Assembly (NCBI GenBank): GCA_002286715.1
Contig: NSJX01000009.1
Span: 63,966 to 127,965, forward strand
Direction of reading: 5' to 3'
Length of the DNA: 64,000 nucleotides
Source of the DNA: Dentipellis sp. KUC8613
Lineage: Eukaryota > Basidiomycota > Agaricomycetes > Russulales > Hericiaceae
This document shows positions 36,801-47,042 of this stretch, piece by piece (within the stretch, counting starts at the first letter, position 1; the number at the start of each line of letters is the position of its first letter). Both the position numbers and the translations under genes were made by a program. The notes below the pieces were generated by a model. That model saw only the letters and a list, made by a program, of their open reading frames with translations, made no database searches and was not told the origin of the DNA.

Positions 36801-37576
36801 ACCAGAACATGATCCGCGAGCGCGTGTCGACACAGGGCGCGCTGCGCCCGCTCGAGGCGGAGGGCGTGCTCCCCGCGCTGCAGCTGCCGCCCGAGGTCAT
36901 CGGGCACCTCTCCGAGCGCGCGGTGCGGCGGTACGTGACGGGCAAGGCGAAGCTCGACAAGAAGTTCGCGTCGACGATCAAGCGCATCGAGAAGCGCCGC
37001 CAGCACAACCTCAAGATCGCGAGCAAGGACGCGATCGACCACATCTCGCGCCTGCAGCACTACCTCGACAAGGAGACCGAGGCGGAGGCGGAGGCGGGCC
37101 GCGCGAAGGGGAAGCAGCATACGCTCAGAGAGGGCCTCAATGCGTCGGCGAATTGGAGCCTCGCGTGGGCGCTCGATGCGGACGAGCGCCCGCCGCCGAG
37201 CAGCATCGTCGCGAGGCGCGACACGGAGGAGGCGATCCAGCTCGCGCGCATCGTGGACCGCGCGGTCATTGCGGAGGAGAGCTCGTTCACGGCGAATAGC
37301 CTGTGGTCGCTGGTGAACAACTTTTTGACCGTCGCGCCGGACAAGTCGAAGCATGAGCACCATCTGTTCCACCATGAAGGGAAGTCGGAAGGGGAGGGAA
37401 GTGGACACCCCTCGCCGGAGAGGAAGCGGCGGAGGGATACGTTCATGCCGTGGTTGAAACATCGGAAGGATAGACCTGCGCAGGGCGATCGCCATGCGCA
37501 GGATTCGGAACATAGGGACGAGTCGTCAGATTCAATGTCGGCGTCGGCGTCGGCGTCGGCGTCAGCGGCAGCATAG
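33872..37576 (+). CDS. Alpha/beta hydrolase of the hormone-sensitive-lipase type, with long extensions
   Basis: Likely carboxylesterase or lipase. N-terminal exons (MSNSLTRNAGFKVGPIFLET) precede CILYSHGG joined across an intron to GYYFGSVDQER, the HGGG oxyanion motif. Then AINYRLAPQYPFPCAIQDLL, and the nucleophile elbow HIIIAGDSAGGGLSLALLQV with catalytic Ser. LISPWCDFTHSFPS follows. A Ser/Pro-rich insertion of about 100 residues separates this from LPPLLVIASDKEVLRDEI (catalytic Asp) and VYDDAAHVLPVLFAF (catalytic His). The C-terminal third after about 36240 is Ser-, Lys- and Arg-rich low complexity, then a helical domain ending in Ser/Ala repeats at the stop. About 900-1000 residues, far longer than bacterial members; such extended forms exist in basidiomycetes. 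The catalytic triad is complete. Around ten introns. Confidence 0.85.
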
Positions 37577-38068
37577 ACAGCGCAGCGGCAGGTGGCATAG
37601 ACATCGTGAGTCGCATCAGTGCGAAATCCTGATTCAACCAACTGACTCACCATGCGCCAAGCACCAGAGTGTCTCATGGCCTTGTGATGTCGGCTCCTCC
37701 GAGCTACCGGATGGCCATACCACCTGCCAGCTGTATCTCTTGTTTGCCATGGATTTACACTATAGACAACTAATAGATTTTACAGTACGCTTCATGTGGA
37801 TCTCACGAGAGATATATTACAGATCACCTTCTAGATTCCGTGTTTCATATGCTCGGTGTATCTTGCATTGAGTAGCGGGCGTCGTCGCATGTGGCCAAGG
37901 CGAATAGAAGGTGAAAGCTCGTACGGGTGTCTTGAGATGCCCCAGTTGTCGTAGCCCGTGTGTTGCGCTGGACGCGAGAGCATGCTGCGTCGTTGTCGAC
38001 ATGCCACCTCACCTCTATGCGTTCCTAGTCTCTCAATTCTCGGAGGAAGTGTCTCAAGGTCGAATGCG
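37577..38068. other. Intergenic region
   Basis: 3' UTR of the hydrolase gene and upstream region of the GH12 pseudogene. Nothing else seen. Confidence 0.4.
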
Positions 38069-38075
38069 TATAAAG
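38069..38075 (+). promoter_or_regulatory. TATA box still present before the GH12 pseudogene
   Basis: TATAAAG, about 65 bp upstream of the expected start position of the dead GH12 copy. Confidence 0.35.
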
Positions 38076-38136
38076 AGGAGTGGTCTGGACAACGTTTTGC
38101 TCATCGTTCTCTTTCAGTTCGACCAGCTCCAGCTCC

Positions 38137-39340
38137 GTGGTATTCCTCGCACTTCTTCTGACCAGTCTCGTTGTGGCGGCATCGGCCCAGACCATCACCG
38201 GCAGTTCCGACTGTGCTCCTGCTGGCGGCTTCACGCTCTGTTAGAACACCTACGCAGCGAGTACGCTTTTCTGCATTATTTCCGACTTTTATGGTGCTGA
38301 CACGGAGATGTCAGGCGATGCAAATGGTCACCAGAGCAGCACTGTCCATCCCGTTACATACGATGCCGTGTCCTGGACGACCAACTTCACCTGGAGCGAT
38401 TCGCCCACTGTTGCCAAGAGTCATTCTACTTGTCGTACCACGGAAAATCTTTAAAATAATTTAAGTGACCGCTATCCAGTTCCGAACGTCGAGCTCGTTG
38501 CGGTGAAGGGCAGGACGGTAAGGGTCTAACAAGATGGCCTAGGCTACGCTCTGCCCACTCAACTTCCTCCTGTTTTGCAGTTGGAGAATTTTCAAGTTGC
38601 TCTCACCCAGTGAAACTGGACTCGGTCCGATCTATCGGCAGACGCACGGGCTGATGTTTCGTATGCGGTACACTGTCGGACGTCTAGCATTCTACAGAGA
38701 TGAATTTTTGGGTTTGCAGGTATCACTTCTGGCTTGGCTCCAGTGCCACTGGGGCGCCGGCATCGTCAACTACGTCGCACGAAGTGTGAGTTCTTGTGCC
38801 ACCGCTATTTGTTTGGCTCTCGCTAACGCACAGGGCATGGATGCAGAATCATCAACGTCGGTAATGTCGGAGGGTAGGTCTCATTCCAATCTGAAGTCCA
38901 TCTTCAACACTGAACGTGCGGGATATTTCAGTGCCAAGCCTTCTGGGTCACTGGTGGCCAACGGTTGGTCCTTCTTCGGCAACTTCTGGGACGTCTATAA
39001 AGGTGCCGGCTCGAACTGGGACACCTTCACATTCACACCCAGCGATGGCAAGGCATTCTCCGGTAGTGTCGGAGATATGTATGGCTTTTTCAGTGCGTAC
39101 CAATTTGATCACGGATTTGGATGGAATATATTACTCAATGGTGTTTACTGCAGCGTACTTGACCAACGAGCACGACATCTCACGCACTTCGGTATGTCTC
39201 TTCGGATTCGATTTCAAGTCACGTATGCAGTCCGGCTGATAACCGCCATTTATAGTGCATCCAAGCTGCCCAAGGCGGCGTTGAAGTTTTCGTCGGGTCT
39301 GGAAGCCTTTCTTCCGTCTTCTTCCTCAATATGTATGAGG
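38137..39340 (+). pseudogene. GH12 endoglucanase pseudogene
   Basis: Paralogue of the intact GH12 gene 0.7 kb downstream, aligned exon by exon. The leader VFLALLLTSLVVAASAQTI is intact, but the position of the start codon reads GTG (38137). In the same frame the LCQN of the live copy is LC-stop-N, a TAG at 38242-38244. Later exons are still recognisable: TYDAVSWTTNFTWSDSPTVA, RADVSYAVH, FWLGSSATGAPASSTTSHEV (with the nucleophile Glu), a frame-disrupted WLSGLGG exon, FFGNFWDVYKGAGSNWDTFT, AYLTNEHDISRTS and AAQGGVEVFVGSGSL. A further TGA interrupts the fourth exon (ALTQ-stop-NW) near 38612, and the last exon lacks the terminal stop. Intron positions match the live gene. Confidence 0.8.
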
Positions 39341-39943
39341 AGTCTGTACCTTCTCTCGAATGCCGTCACAATGTCGAAATCTTCGTCCATTTGAATGCTG
39401 GCGGCGATTCTGAAGTAGCTTCGACAGGCACCCCCGTCGCAAAGATTGAGTTGCCCGTCAAACGCGCAATCCTGCATCGCTCGGGCGTCGAACGTCTGAA
39501 CCTTCTCGGCACTATTAGGTGCATATTCGCCACAATCCCCCGACGATCATGCGCCTCCCTGCTCACGCTGCCCCGACGGCATCACTAGGACCATGCACAA
39601 GGCTTCGCGAAGGATCGCACCAGCGGCCCGTGACCAAGTCCGGCACCAGCCGAGGGCGCGCCCTAATTTCCTCCCGACCTTTCTTTGGACATTCGTCGGC
39701 GTGAGTCTGAGGCGCCGTTGTTCGAAGATGTCACTCTCCATTTCTCCCTCCGCGCGAGCGAACGAACGGGGTAATACCCGGCATCCCGTGCTTAAAGGAT
39801 ATATCTTGAGAAGCTCGCGGTACCATCGTGACCGCCTTCTCACGTTGACCTTCCGACCCACGTTGTGTTCTTTCGTCGTTACTCCACCGCAACGCGGAGA
39901 ACGGTGCACCTGATTTTTCCGAAGAATCGTATGGTCGCGTCGA
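39341..39943. other. Intergenic region between the GH12 copies
   Basis: Separates dead and live GH12 copies. No gene recognised. Confidence 0.4.
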
Positions 39944-39951
39944 TATAAATA
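39944..39951 (+). promoter_or_regulatory. TATA box of GH12
   Basis: TATAAATA, 62-69 bp upstream of the start at 40013. Confidence 0.5.
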
Positions 39952-40012
39952 CGACCATGGTGCAGCTGCTGCCAGTGATCACCCCAGCTCCGGATCTCAA
40001 CAACCTCGAACT

Positions 40013-41198
40013 ATGTTCTTCGCCGCGTCGCTTTTCGCTGGGCTTGTGGCCTCTGCTGCAGCCCAGACAACCATCACTGGTGCATTTGACTGCCTTCCGG
40101 CGGGCCAGTTCACCCTGTGCCAGAACCTCTGGGGCGCGAGTACGTTGTTTTTCGCTGTTGTCTTGTATTGGCATGTATGAAGTCGACCTATTAAACCAGG
40201 CGCTGGCGTTGGTGGTCAGAACTCCACATTGATCAGCACATCTGGCGACAGCATCTCGTGGGCGACCAACTGGACGTGGGCCAACGGACCCAACAACGTC
40301 AAAAGCTGTAAGTGTGGGTCACGGGATTGAGAACCGAAATTCACGATTTTTGTCACAGACGCCAACGTCGAGTCGAGCACCGCTAAGGGCGTTCAAGTCA
40401 GTGCCATGATACGATGTATCATATCGTCCCAATGCTGATTTGTGCATTTGTAGCTGTCTGCGATCACGAGCGCTCCTTCTGCATGGAGCTGGACCTACCT
40501 TTCGCAGTCGTCTGGCATCCGTGCTGACGTTTCGTGAGTAGTTCAAACCATCGACGCTGGTGAACATGGCTCACGCGCCTTCTTGTGGTGTAGGTACGAC
40601 ATCTGGTTCGGCAACGCCCCCACTGGCACGCCCGCGACGTCTGCTTCGTCGTACGAGATGTAAGTGACCATCGGTATATTCCAGGTACTGGCTAATCATC
40701 CGCTGTTCTCTCCAGCATGATCTGGCTCTCCGGCCTGGGCGGGTAAGTTTGGGAGTCCAAATATTTGCTGTCAAATCGTGACAGGTTTCCTTCAGCATTC
40801 AGCCCGTCGGCTCGCAGATCACGACCGCCACCTCGGTTGCGGGCCACACCTGGAACCTGTGGAAGGGCCCCAATGCTAACTGGGAGGTCTTCTCCTTCGT
40901 CTCGTCCACCGGCAACATCAACGACTTCAACGTGGACCTGAACGACTTCTTCAGTGCGTCATTCTTATAACCTCTCTTTCTTAGGAATTTTCTCACTGGA
41001 TAATTTGCAGAGTACCTCATCTCCGAGCAAGGTGTCTCCAGCAGCCAGGTATGCTATATATTCCGTATATTCAGGCATGGAGGTGGCTGATAGAGGCATC
41101 TCTTCCAGTACCTGCAAGCCATCCAGACTGGTACAGAGCCCTTCACGGGTTCCGCGGACCTCTTGATCAACAGCTTCAGCGTCACCGTCAACTCCTAG
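40013..41198 (+). CDS. GH12 endoglucanase (xyloglucanase type)
   Basis: Secreted retaining glycoside hydrolase cutting beta-1,4-glucan or xyloglucan. Start at 40013 gives signal peptide MFFAASLFAGLVASAAA and mature QTTITGAFDCLPAGQFTLCQ with the family's N-terminal Cys pair and NLWGA. About nine exons follow: STLISTSGDSISWATNWTW, SAWSWTYLSQSSGIRADVSY, DIWFGNAPTGTPATSASSY joined to EIMIWLSGLGG (nucleophile Glu in YEIMIWL), HTWNLWKGPNANWEVFSFV, YLISEQGVSSSQ, YLQAIQTGTEPFTGSADL (acid/base Glu in GTEPF) and the end SFSVTVNS. Mature length of roughly 220 residues is standard for GH12. No carbohydrate-binding module. The decayed paralogue upstream shows a local tandem duplication. Confidence 0.93.
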
Positions 41199-41886
41199 AG
41201 TAGAGGGAGTACGATCAGTTTTCTTGGGCATTGTATGTCTAAATGTGGATCATATGGGTCTTGAATTATATAAAGTTGGCCTCGGAAGTCTGAGAGAATG
41301 GTTTCAAGAATTTGAGATGAGAGCGGAACCCGCGAAGGCGACGGATGTACCCACTTCGGTGTTGGATGTTTGAATTGGGTAAGGCCATGTCGTACACGAT
41401 GCTATCATGTGTGCTTCCATTTGAATGTCGTAACACACACACTCTCTCTTCAAATTCGTGAGAACCATGTCCACGTTGTTGGTTTTGTCGTGAGAACAGC
41501 ATGTCTTCGAATAGCCACGTTTCATAGAGCACAGAGATGCAGATTTGAACATTAGTACGTCTAGTTATAACTGAGGGAAAACCACAAGAGTCTATGGACG
41601 TGGGTGGCGCTTCTGTCGAAGTCAAGAAAATTTCTTCCGAACCACTAGCTACTTAGCTGTCAGTCAACTATCGCAGGAGCAAAGCGGCGTTAGAGCGGAA
41701 CTGAACGTCACTGCCGTCTGAAGTGGAGTGCGGGGGTCCACCCTGCCTCTTGTCTTTCCACCATGTCACATACACGACAGCGCACAAACAGTCCAGCCCA
41801 GCAGTTATCCAAGGTGAGGATCATGGTGTCGGTCCTGATTCTTCGCTACATTGGTAAGAAATCGTACACAGCACTGGCCCAGGACG
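41199..41886. other. Convergent 3' intergenic region
   Basis: GH12 3' UTR and 3' side of the minus-strand membrane protein gene. Nothing else recognised. Confidence 0.4.
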
Positions 41887-43342
41887 TCATCGAGAGAGTC
41901 GACGTTGTCGACGATGGGATAAGGAGAAGGGTAGGTAGACTGGCTTCCACCAGTTCTTCGGCGCGTTGCGTCCTCCACCCTCAGCATCTGCGTCCACGCC
42001 AGATCTGCCACATATTCAACATGAGTGCCATCAAAACACAGGGATATCTCGAGATCGAATATGACAATACCTTCGACGTGCTCTAGTATTCGGACTTTCC
42101 CCTTCACTCGATCGCTCATTTCTCTCATTTTGGTCTTTCTTCAGGCGCCGTCGCTTTCGAGTGCGGTCGCGATCCACGCCGACGCCAGACCTAACCCACC
42201 ACCACCAACCCAGGTAGCTCTGCCACAGAATGACGGCAAGTACGAGTCCGGGAAGCCAGACGCACCGACTATCCGTCGGAGCGCCGGGCACTTGCGATGC
42301 GGCATCGAGGCTAACACCAGGGACGCAGACGAAGCCGAGCGCGGTGCCTAGAGCGGCGAGCCCCACTGCGCCAACGCCGAATGCGGCGGTCCCGCCTTCG
42401 GCACGCCATGCCTGCTTCGGGTGGAGCCATATCCCCCAGAACAGGAACAAGACGGTGAATAGAAGAGATAGTGTGGTATTGATGGTTTGACGGGCGACGA
42501 GGGCGAGCGTTGGTAGTGGTAGGAGTCTGAGAGATGGTAAGGGTAGATTGGAGGCGAGGGTCTTGAAGGTGGTCGGTGTCGGGGCCGAGGTCGTGATTGC
42601 CGATGCTTGGGGCCGGGAGAGGGGTATGAACTGGGTAATGGCGGATATGACGGCCAAAGGTGCTGTGTGGCGTCGCATGAGACCGGATGAGGCTGCTGAG
42701 ACTGATGAACTCACACAGAAGACTATAGATAAGCCGCGATTCCAGTGGGGAAGGGTATAGAATTGTAAGGAATTGAATATGGGTGGTCTTCAGAGTGAAG
42801 TGAGTACGACTCAGTGGCAAGTTGCATTCGACTCACCTGTATGAGCATTGTAGTGATTGCCCTCATGACACACCATGCTATCAGCGCGCCCTTCGTCCAG
42901 GGCTCGACTACTCCGACATCCGACGTGCCTCCCAGCTGTCCAGGCGGCACTTGGATTGCCATGTAATTCAGCATGTACGGCCACGTCTTGCTCATCTTCA
43001 AGACTCCCCTCACTATCTCTGCCAGTTCCGCGAGGTGAGAAACCATCAGCATGAGCACTGCAGCAAGCTGCAGGCCGAAGTTGAGGGGAGCGAGTCTTGC
43101 ATGATGTTGGGCCGTGAACAGAAGGTGCAGCGAAAGGATCGTGAGAAGCGTCAGAACCACGGATGTCAGGAGAATCTGGATGGGTAGCGAGTGCACGAAT
43201 GGTGGACGACAGGCAAGGATCTGTTCAGTCCTGGCAAGACGTCAGTTTCATAGAACCAGTCTCTCAGTCAATTGATTACTCACAGGGTCGGCTCGGGATC
43301 TGAGTGGGCGCGGGAGATGCCCTGCATCATAGCTGCAGACAT
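41887..43342 (-). CDS. Unknown multi-pass membrane protein
   Basis: Not recognised. Start at 43342 (MSAAMMQGISRAHSDPEPTL); introns with GTGAGT donors join TEQILACRPPF and a long exon. Hydrophobic segments: ILLTSVVLTLLTILSLHLLF, FGLQLAAVLMLMVSHLAELA, ALIAWCVMRAITTMLIQ, ILYPSPLESRLIYSLL, PLAVISAITQFIPLS, LSLLFTVLFLFWGIWL, AAFGVGAVGLAALGTALGFV and VWLPGLVLAVILWQSYLG, so about six to eight membrane passes. A 53-nt intron at about 42651-42703 is needed to keep the frame. The C-terminal tail is basic (RKRRRLKKDQNERNERS). Reading straight on, the frame stops at 42031; using a GTATTG-to-GCAG intron it continues to NWWKPVYLPFSL and stops at 41887. Topology and function are open. Confidence 0.6.
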
Positions 43343-44525
43343 ATTGTTTAACCTAGCATCGATTCAATGCTGGCAACTGCGAGCGAGCAGATATCATAGT
43401 CTGATGAAGCACTAGAGATGACACGGAGCATGCCAAGGCAACGGGCTTTTTGCTTTGGAGTTTGAGCGCGCTTGCCAACGGGCGCTTACCATCCGTGAGA
43501 ACCATGCCGTTCCTTGCCAAGGATGCCTCCTGGATACATGGAATATTGTTGGGATTGGATCTTCTGAGACTCCTTCTGGTTCGTATCTGGCTCGTTCAAT
43601 GCACGGTGGAAATTATCTTGAGACTTCCGTTGTTTTTGTGTATTCGTGGTCAGAATCGACGAGAAAGACAAGAAAGATGGTTGGGGGGGTATGTTCCATA
43701 ATAGGAAGGTGACGTGGACGGAAAAGGCAAGAGGAAAAGGTCGGAGAACCAAGGCAGGAACATCGGCCATTTCTCGGCTGCAGCCTCGGGCCCTCGACGT
43801 CTGCTACAAGCCTCCTCAGCCTGAGGCTCTCCAACTCAGTCACTTTCCCCGTTCCGTATGCGTTAGGTCAGATGCTCCAGGTCTTACTTTGAATGGTGTG
43901 AACGACGAAAATGATTCGTAGCACCCTCCGCAAGGGTGAAATGCATGTTGACATCTTGAATACGCCCCTGATCGCGTTCGGACGATCCGTCGTACTCGCT
44001 CACCTCGAGCCAAATGCAGGCTCAATCAGGGGCTCCCAGCAAGGTTCTGCACCTCCTCGATGACGGCCTAGTCAACGCTCGCCGGCACCTACGTCCTACG
44101 CCACTACTTGACGATCCACCCGAGGAGCAGGTGAATGGCTACATTGTGATCCTCCAGGTATGATACAGCTCGGCGCAACTTCGCATGTCGCGTCCGAATG
44201 GTGCTTCCGGACGCCTCGCGCGTACCGCATCATCCGGATATGCGTGTTTTCGCTTTTGCTTGATGGATCCGCGTGAACATCTTGCTCCAATCGACCAGGA
44301 TGTTCGTTCTTCATCCCTCTGCATACGGTCAAATTCTCTATTAGGAGGATTCGCAGTCAGGTCTCCGAGAAATACGCATGTCATATCTTTATCCTATGAC
44401 ATGAGCATGCTGATATGGACTGTTGCAGGACATTCTCTGACAGTCAGGTCTATACAAGCATGCATTTCCAACTCGCAGGGTGGCTCCACGCGACTCGATA
44501 TCGATAACGCACGACTGAGGAGAGT
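43343..44525. other. Intergenic region
   Basis: Upstream of the membrane protein (minus) and of the repeat-peptide cluster (plus). No gene recognised; the distal part is the promoter of the first cluster gene. Confidence 0.4.
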
Positions 44526-44533
44526 GTATAAAT
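44526..44533 (+). promoter_or_regulatory. TATA box, repeat-peptide gene 1
   Basis: TATAAATA, followed by a 5'-UTR intron (GTGAGT at about 44620 to GATTAG at 44674) that ends exactly at the ATG at 44675. Confidence 0.5.
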
Positions 44534-44674
44534 ACAATCATCCTTGCAGCAAGAACATGCACAAGCGTAGGGACACACCTTGCGGTTTCCCATCCACAGG
44601 TATAAACTCACAGTGCCAGTGAGTGTTACTGACTTGACCTCATCGAACGTCTATTCACTAACATCTCTGATTAG

Positions 44675-44980
44675 ATGCTCGCTCAGCTGCTTACCATCGT
44701 GACACTTCTTGTCACTGTGCCTCTGGGCACCGCGGCTCCTCTAGAAGCTCGCCACCAAACCTTCGACGCTCGCCACCAGACTTTCGCTGCGCGCCACCAG
44801 ACATTTTCCCCTTCGCATCAAACATTCAACGCTCGCCACCAGACGTTTGACACCCGTCATCAAACATTCGCTCCTTTGCACCAGACTTTCGACGTTCGCC
44901 ACCAGACGGTCAGCCCGGACGCCGTGATTCCCCTTCATCAGACCGTCAGCCCTGATGCTGCGGTCCCTACTCCCTTCTAA
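44675..44980 (+). CDS. Secreted HQTF-repeat precursor (cluster gene 1)
   Basis: Unknown family. 101 residues, single coding exon. Signal peptide MLAQLLTIVTLLVTVPLGTA is followed by APLEAR and then a run of 7-residue repeats HQTF-x-[A/T/P/V]-[R/S/L]: seven HQTF units (linkers DAR, AAR, SPS, NAR, DTR, APL, DVR) and two HQTV units spaced by SPDAVIPL, ending SPDAAVPTPF. No Cys. Most units are preceded by a single Arg (ARHQTF), a possible processing point. The array is 21 bp per unit at DNA level. It is the first of four tandem relatives that share leader, promoter and 5'-UTR intron. It could be a multi-copy peptide precursor or a repeat cell-surface protein; no enzyme nearby decides this. Confidence 0.72.
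   Translation: MLAQLLTIVTLLVTVPLGTAAPLEARHQTFDARHQTFAARHQTFSPSHQTFNARHQTFDTRHQTFAPLHQTFDVRHQTVSPDAVIPLHQTVSPDAAVPTPF
44759..44950 (+). repeat. 21-bp tandem repeat encoding HQTF heptads
   Basis: In-frame array in cluster gene 1, seven diverged 21-bp units then two longer units. Synonymous differences between units show age and constraint at protein level. Confidence 0.8.
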
Positions 44981-46268
44981 GAAGCCTTGAACATCGCGTA
45001 CGTCGCTCTCTCACTTCTTTGCCGTCCGAGCCATTAATCCAAATCACGTATGCATAGATCATCGTGCTCCAATGACAGCGGCTCATGTGTCTCAAGACGG
45101 GGCTTTACGCGTCTGTAGACGGCTTCTGGGGGGTGGCGAGACGGCATCTGAATTGTCTCTACGAAGTTCAATCAAACAAGTGGAAATGTACTTATAGTTT
45201 TAGGAGATATTGTTGTCAAATAGGATAAGATGTGAGATTTATTCCTCGGGCATCCAAAGGAAATACTCAACGTATCATCATGCTGTCGAAGTGCGGAAGA
45301 ACTCCAACGCTTTCATATATGTCTACAAGCCATGCCATACCCAAGTACGAGAATTGGATGGCAGACACGCGTGTTTCGTTTGCCACGCCGAATCAACAAC
45401 AATCAGATCGTCAATCATCGCAGCACATGTCGGTGTCTGATATCTTTGATGGGCGCGTGTGCTTCACCCGCCCTGAGAGAAAAAGATGAATCCTGTACAG
45501 TAGAGTTTTGTAGACCCTGAATAGCATCAGTAGATAAACGGGAGTATAGCGGGCGAGAACGTTACGGCAGCTGACTTGAGTACGGTGACTAAGGATAATA
45601 CCATGTAACTTCAGTTGACGAGAAGGATCCTGAAGTCGCCGATATAATCCGAACGTCTTAGCTGGAGCAAGGAATTCTGGAACTAGAAAAGCAAACACGG
45701 AGGCAGTCTATTCTTGAACTCCGTAACAGAAGGATGAGATCAGGTTCGCATCTCGAATGCACGCGGTCTTTAGCCCCAGATATCCGCTATGTTCCTGAGA
45801 GAATGAAACGTTAATAGATTCCCGCGGGATGATGACGAATGAATGAATGTACCATCTGCTTATCTCGAGTGAAGACGCAGGGTCTCGTCAAAGTGGATCT
45901 TTTCCGCCAGGGCGCTGTGAGGACATAAGTGGATTTACGGAGCTCAACATGGCGCTTGTTTATCCCGTGAAGCACAGCCACACCGCTCGTCGTTCCTACT
46001 CACATGGATAGACCCCATCAACACAGCGATGACATCTTCGTGACCGTCCGTGGCTCTCGCCATCCCGAGTCCCCGTAAGTGAGCACTGTGTATTCGGCAT
46101 ACGGATCTCATAAACTCACTATTCTTAGACCATGACGCAAGGCCCCCTGAACTACTGTGTATCGTCAGCACGCGGTGCATGCCTGCATCTCCTTCCATGC
46201 CCGGCCTCCTTCAGACCTTCCCCTGAAGTGATGTCCTGAGTGGATGACACAGGGTAAACATCGAGGAG
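44981..46268. other. Intergenic region inside the repeat-peptide cluster
   Basis: Spacer between cluster genes 1 and 2. Short open frames only; no recognisable gene. Confidence 0.4.
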
Positions 46269-46276
46269 TATAAATA
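46269..46276 (+). promoter_or_regulatory. TATA box, repeat-peptide gene 2
   Basis: TATAAATA, followed by a 5'-UTR intron (GTAAGT at about 46350 to GCCGCAG at 46401) two bases before the ATG. Confidence 0.5.
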
Positions 46277-46403
46277 GGGCCGGGTATGAACGAAGTCGAC
46301 GTACCAAGAAGCCTCGAGCGTCTGGTGTATCAAAGAACTTGAACTCAGTAAGTTGCCATTGCGTCGTTTCATTGAGTTAAAGCTTACTTTCTGAGCCGCA
46401 GAG

Positions 46404-47042
46404 ATGTTCACCCGACTTCTCGCAATTGTTTCTCTCATCGCGATCCTCCCATTGGCGAGCACTGCACCCGCTATGGGTGCACGTAAGGCCATCCCGAGGC
46501 GAGCGGCCATCGCGACGGTAGACGACCTCCCTACGCCTGCGTATGTAACGCTTGTCGCAGATGATCTCTCTGCTCGTCATCAAACTGTCGAGGACCCGCC
46601 TTTTGCCCGGCACCAGACGGTTGAAGACCCTCCGTTTGCCAGGCACCAAACAGTAGAAGACCCGCCCTTCGCTCGTCATCAGACCGTCGAAGACCCTCCG
46701 CTGGCACGCCACCAGACCGTCGAGGACCCTCCCAGGCTCGCTCGCCACCAGACAGTCGAAGACCCTCCCATCGCTAGGCACCAGACGGTGGAGAACCCTC
46801 CCTTCGCTCGTCACCAGACCGTCGAGGATCCACCCCTCGCCCGTCACCAGACGGTTGTCGACCCTCCGCGGGCCCGCCACCAAACCGTCGAGAACCCGCC
46901 CCTCGCTCGTCACCAGACGATCGTTGATCCTCCCCAGGCTCGTCATCAGACGGTCGAGGACCCGCCTCTTGCTCGCCACCAGACGATTGTCGATCCGCCC
47001 CGTGCCCGCGGAGCTGCCTTCCCGGAGGCGACTCCTGCCTGA
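46404..47042 (+). CDS. Secreted RHQT-repeat precursor with 13 copies (cluster gene 2)
   Basis: Unknown family. 212 residues, single coding exon. Signal peptide MFTRLLAIVSLIAILPLAS, then a propeptide-like region with a dibasic site (KAIPRR) and DDLPTPAYVTLVADDLS. The rest is 13 tandem copies of an 11-residue unit, consensus ARHQTVEDPPF, with variants VENPP, IVDPP and VVDPP and the last position F, L, I, R or Q. It ends in ARGAAFPEATPA. No Cys, no Lys inside the array. Each unit has a single Arg before HQT. The 33-bp units differ mostly at silent sites or at the hypervariable last residue. Shares leader and gene architecture with cluster genes 1, 3 and 4. Confidence 0.75.
   Translation: MFTRLLAIVSLIAILPLASTAPAMGARKAIPRRAAIATVDDLPTPAYVTLVADDLSARHQTVEDPPFARHQTVEDPPFARHQTVEDPPFARHQTVEDPPLARHQTVEDPPRLARHQTVEDPPIARHQTVENPPFARHQTVEDPPLARHQTVVDPPRARHQTVENPPLARHQTIVDPPQARHQTVEDPPLARHQTIVDPPRARGAAFPEATPA
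46572..47009 (+). repeat. 33-bp in-frame minisatellite, 13 units
   Basis: Tandem array encoding A-R-H-Q-T-[V/I]-[E/V]-[D/N]-P-P-x. One unit carries an extra codon (DPPRLARHQ). Copy number is likely polymorphic; this is inference. Confidence 0.85.

Noticed and set aside
35930..37513. 527-codon minus-strand frame across the hydrolase C-terminus
   Set aside because: Arg-rich shadow caused by GC-rich third positions of the real plus-strand gene.
42311..42820. 169-codon minus frame overlapping the membrane protein
   Set aside because: Only its first part is used as an exon; after about 42703 the hydrophobic frame is entered by a short intron.
46377..46979. 200-codon minus-strand frame over the RHQT repeat array
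   Set aside because: It is the antisense shadow of the 33-bp array; its product is a repeat with no leader and the plus strand has leader, TATA box and 5' intron.
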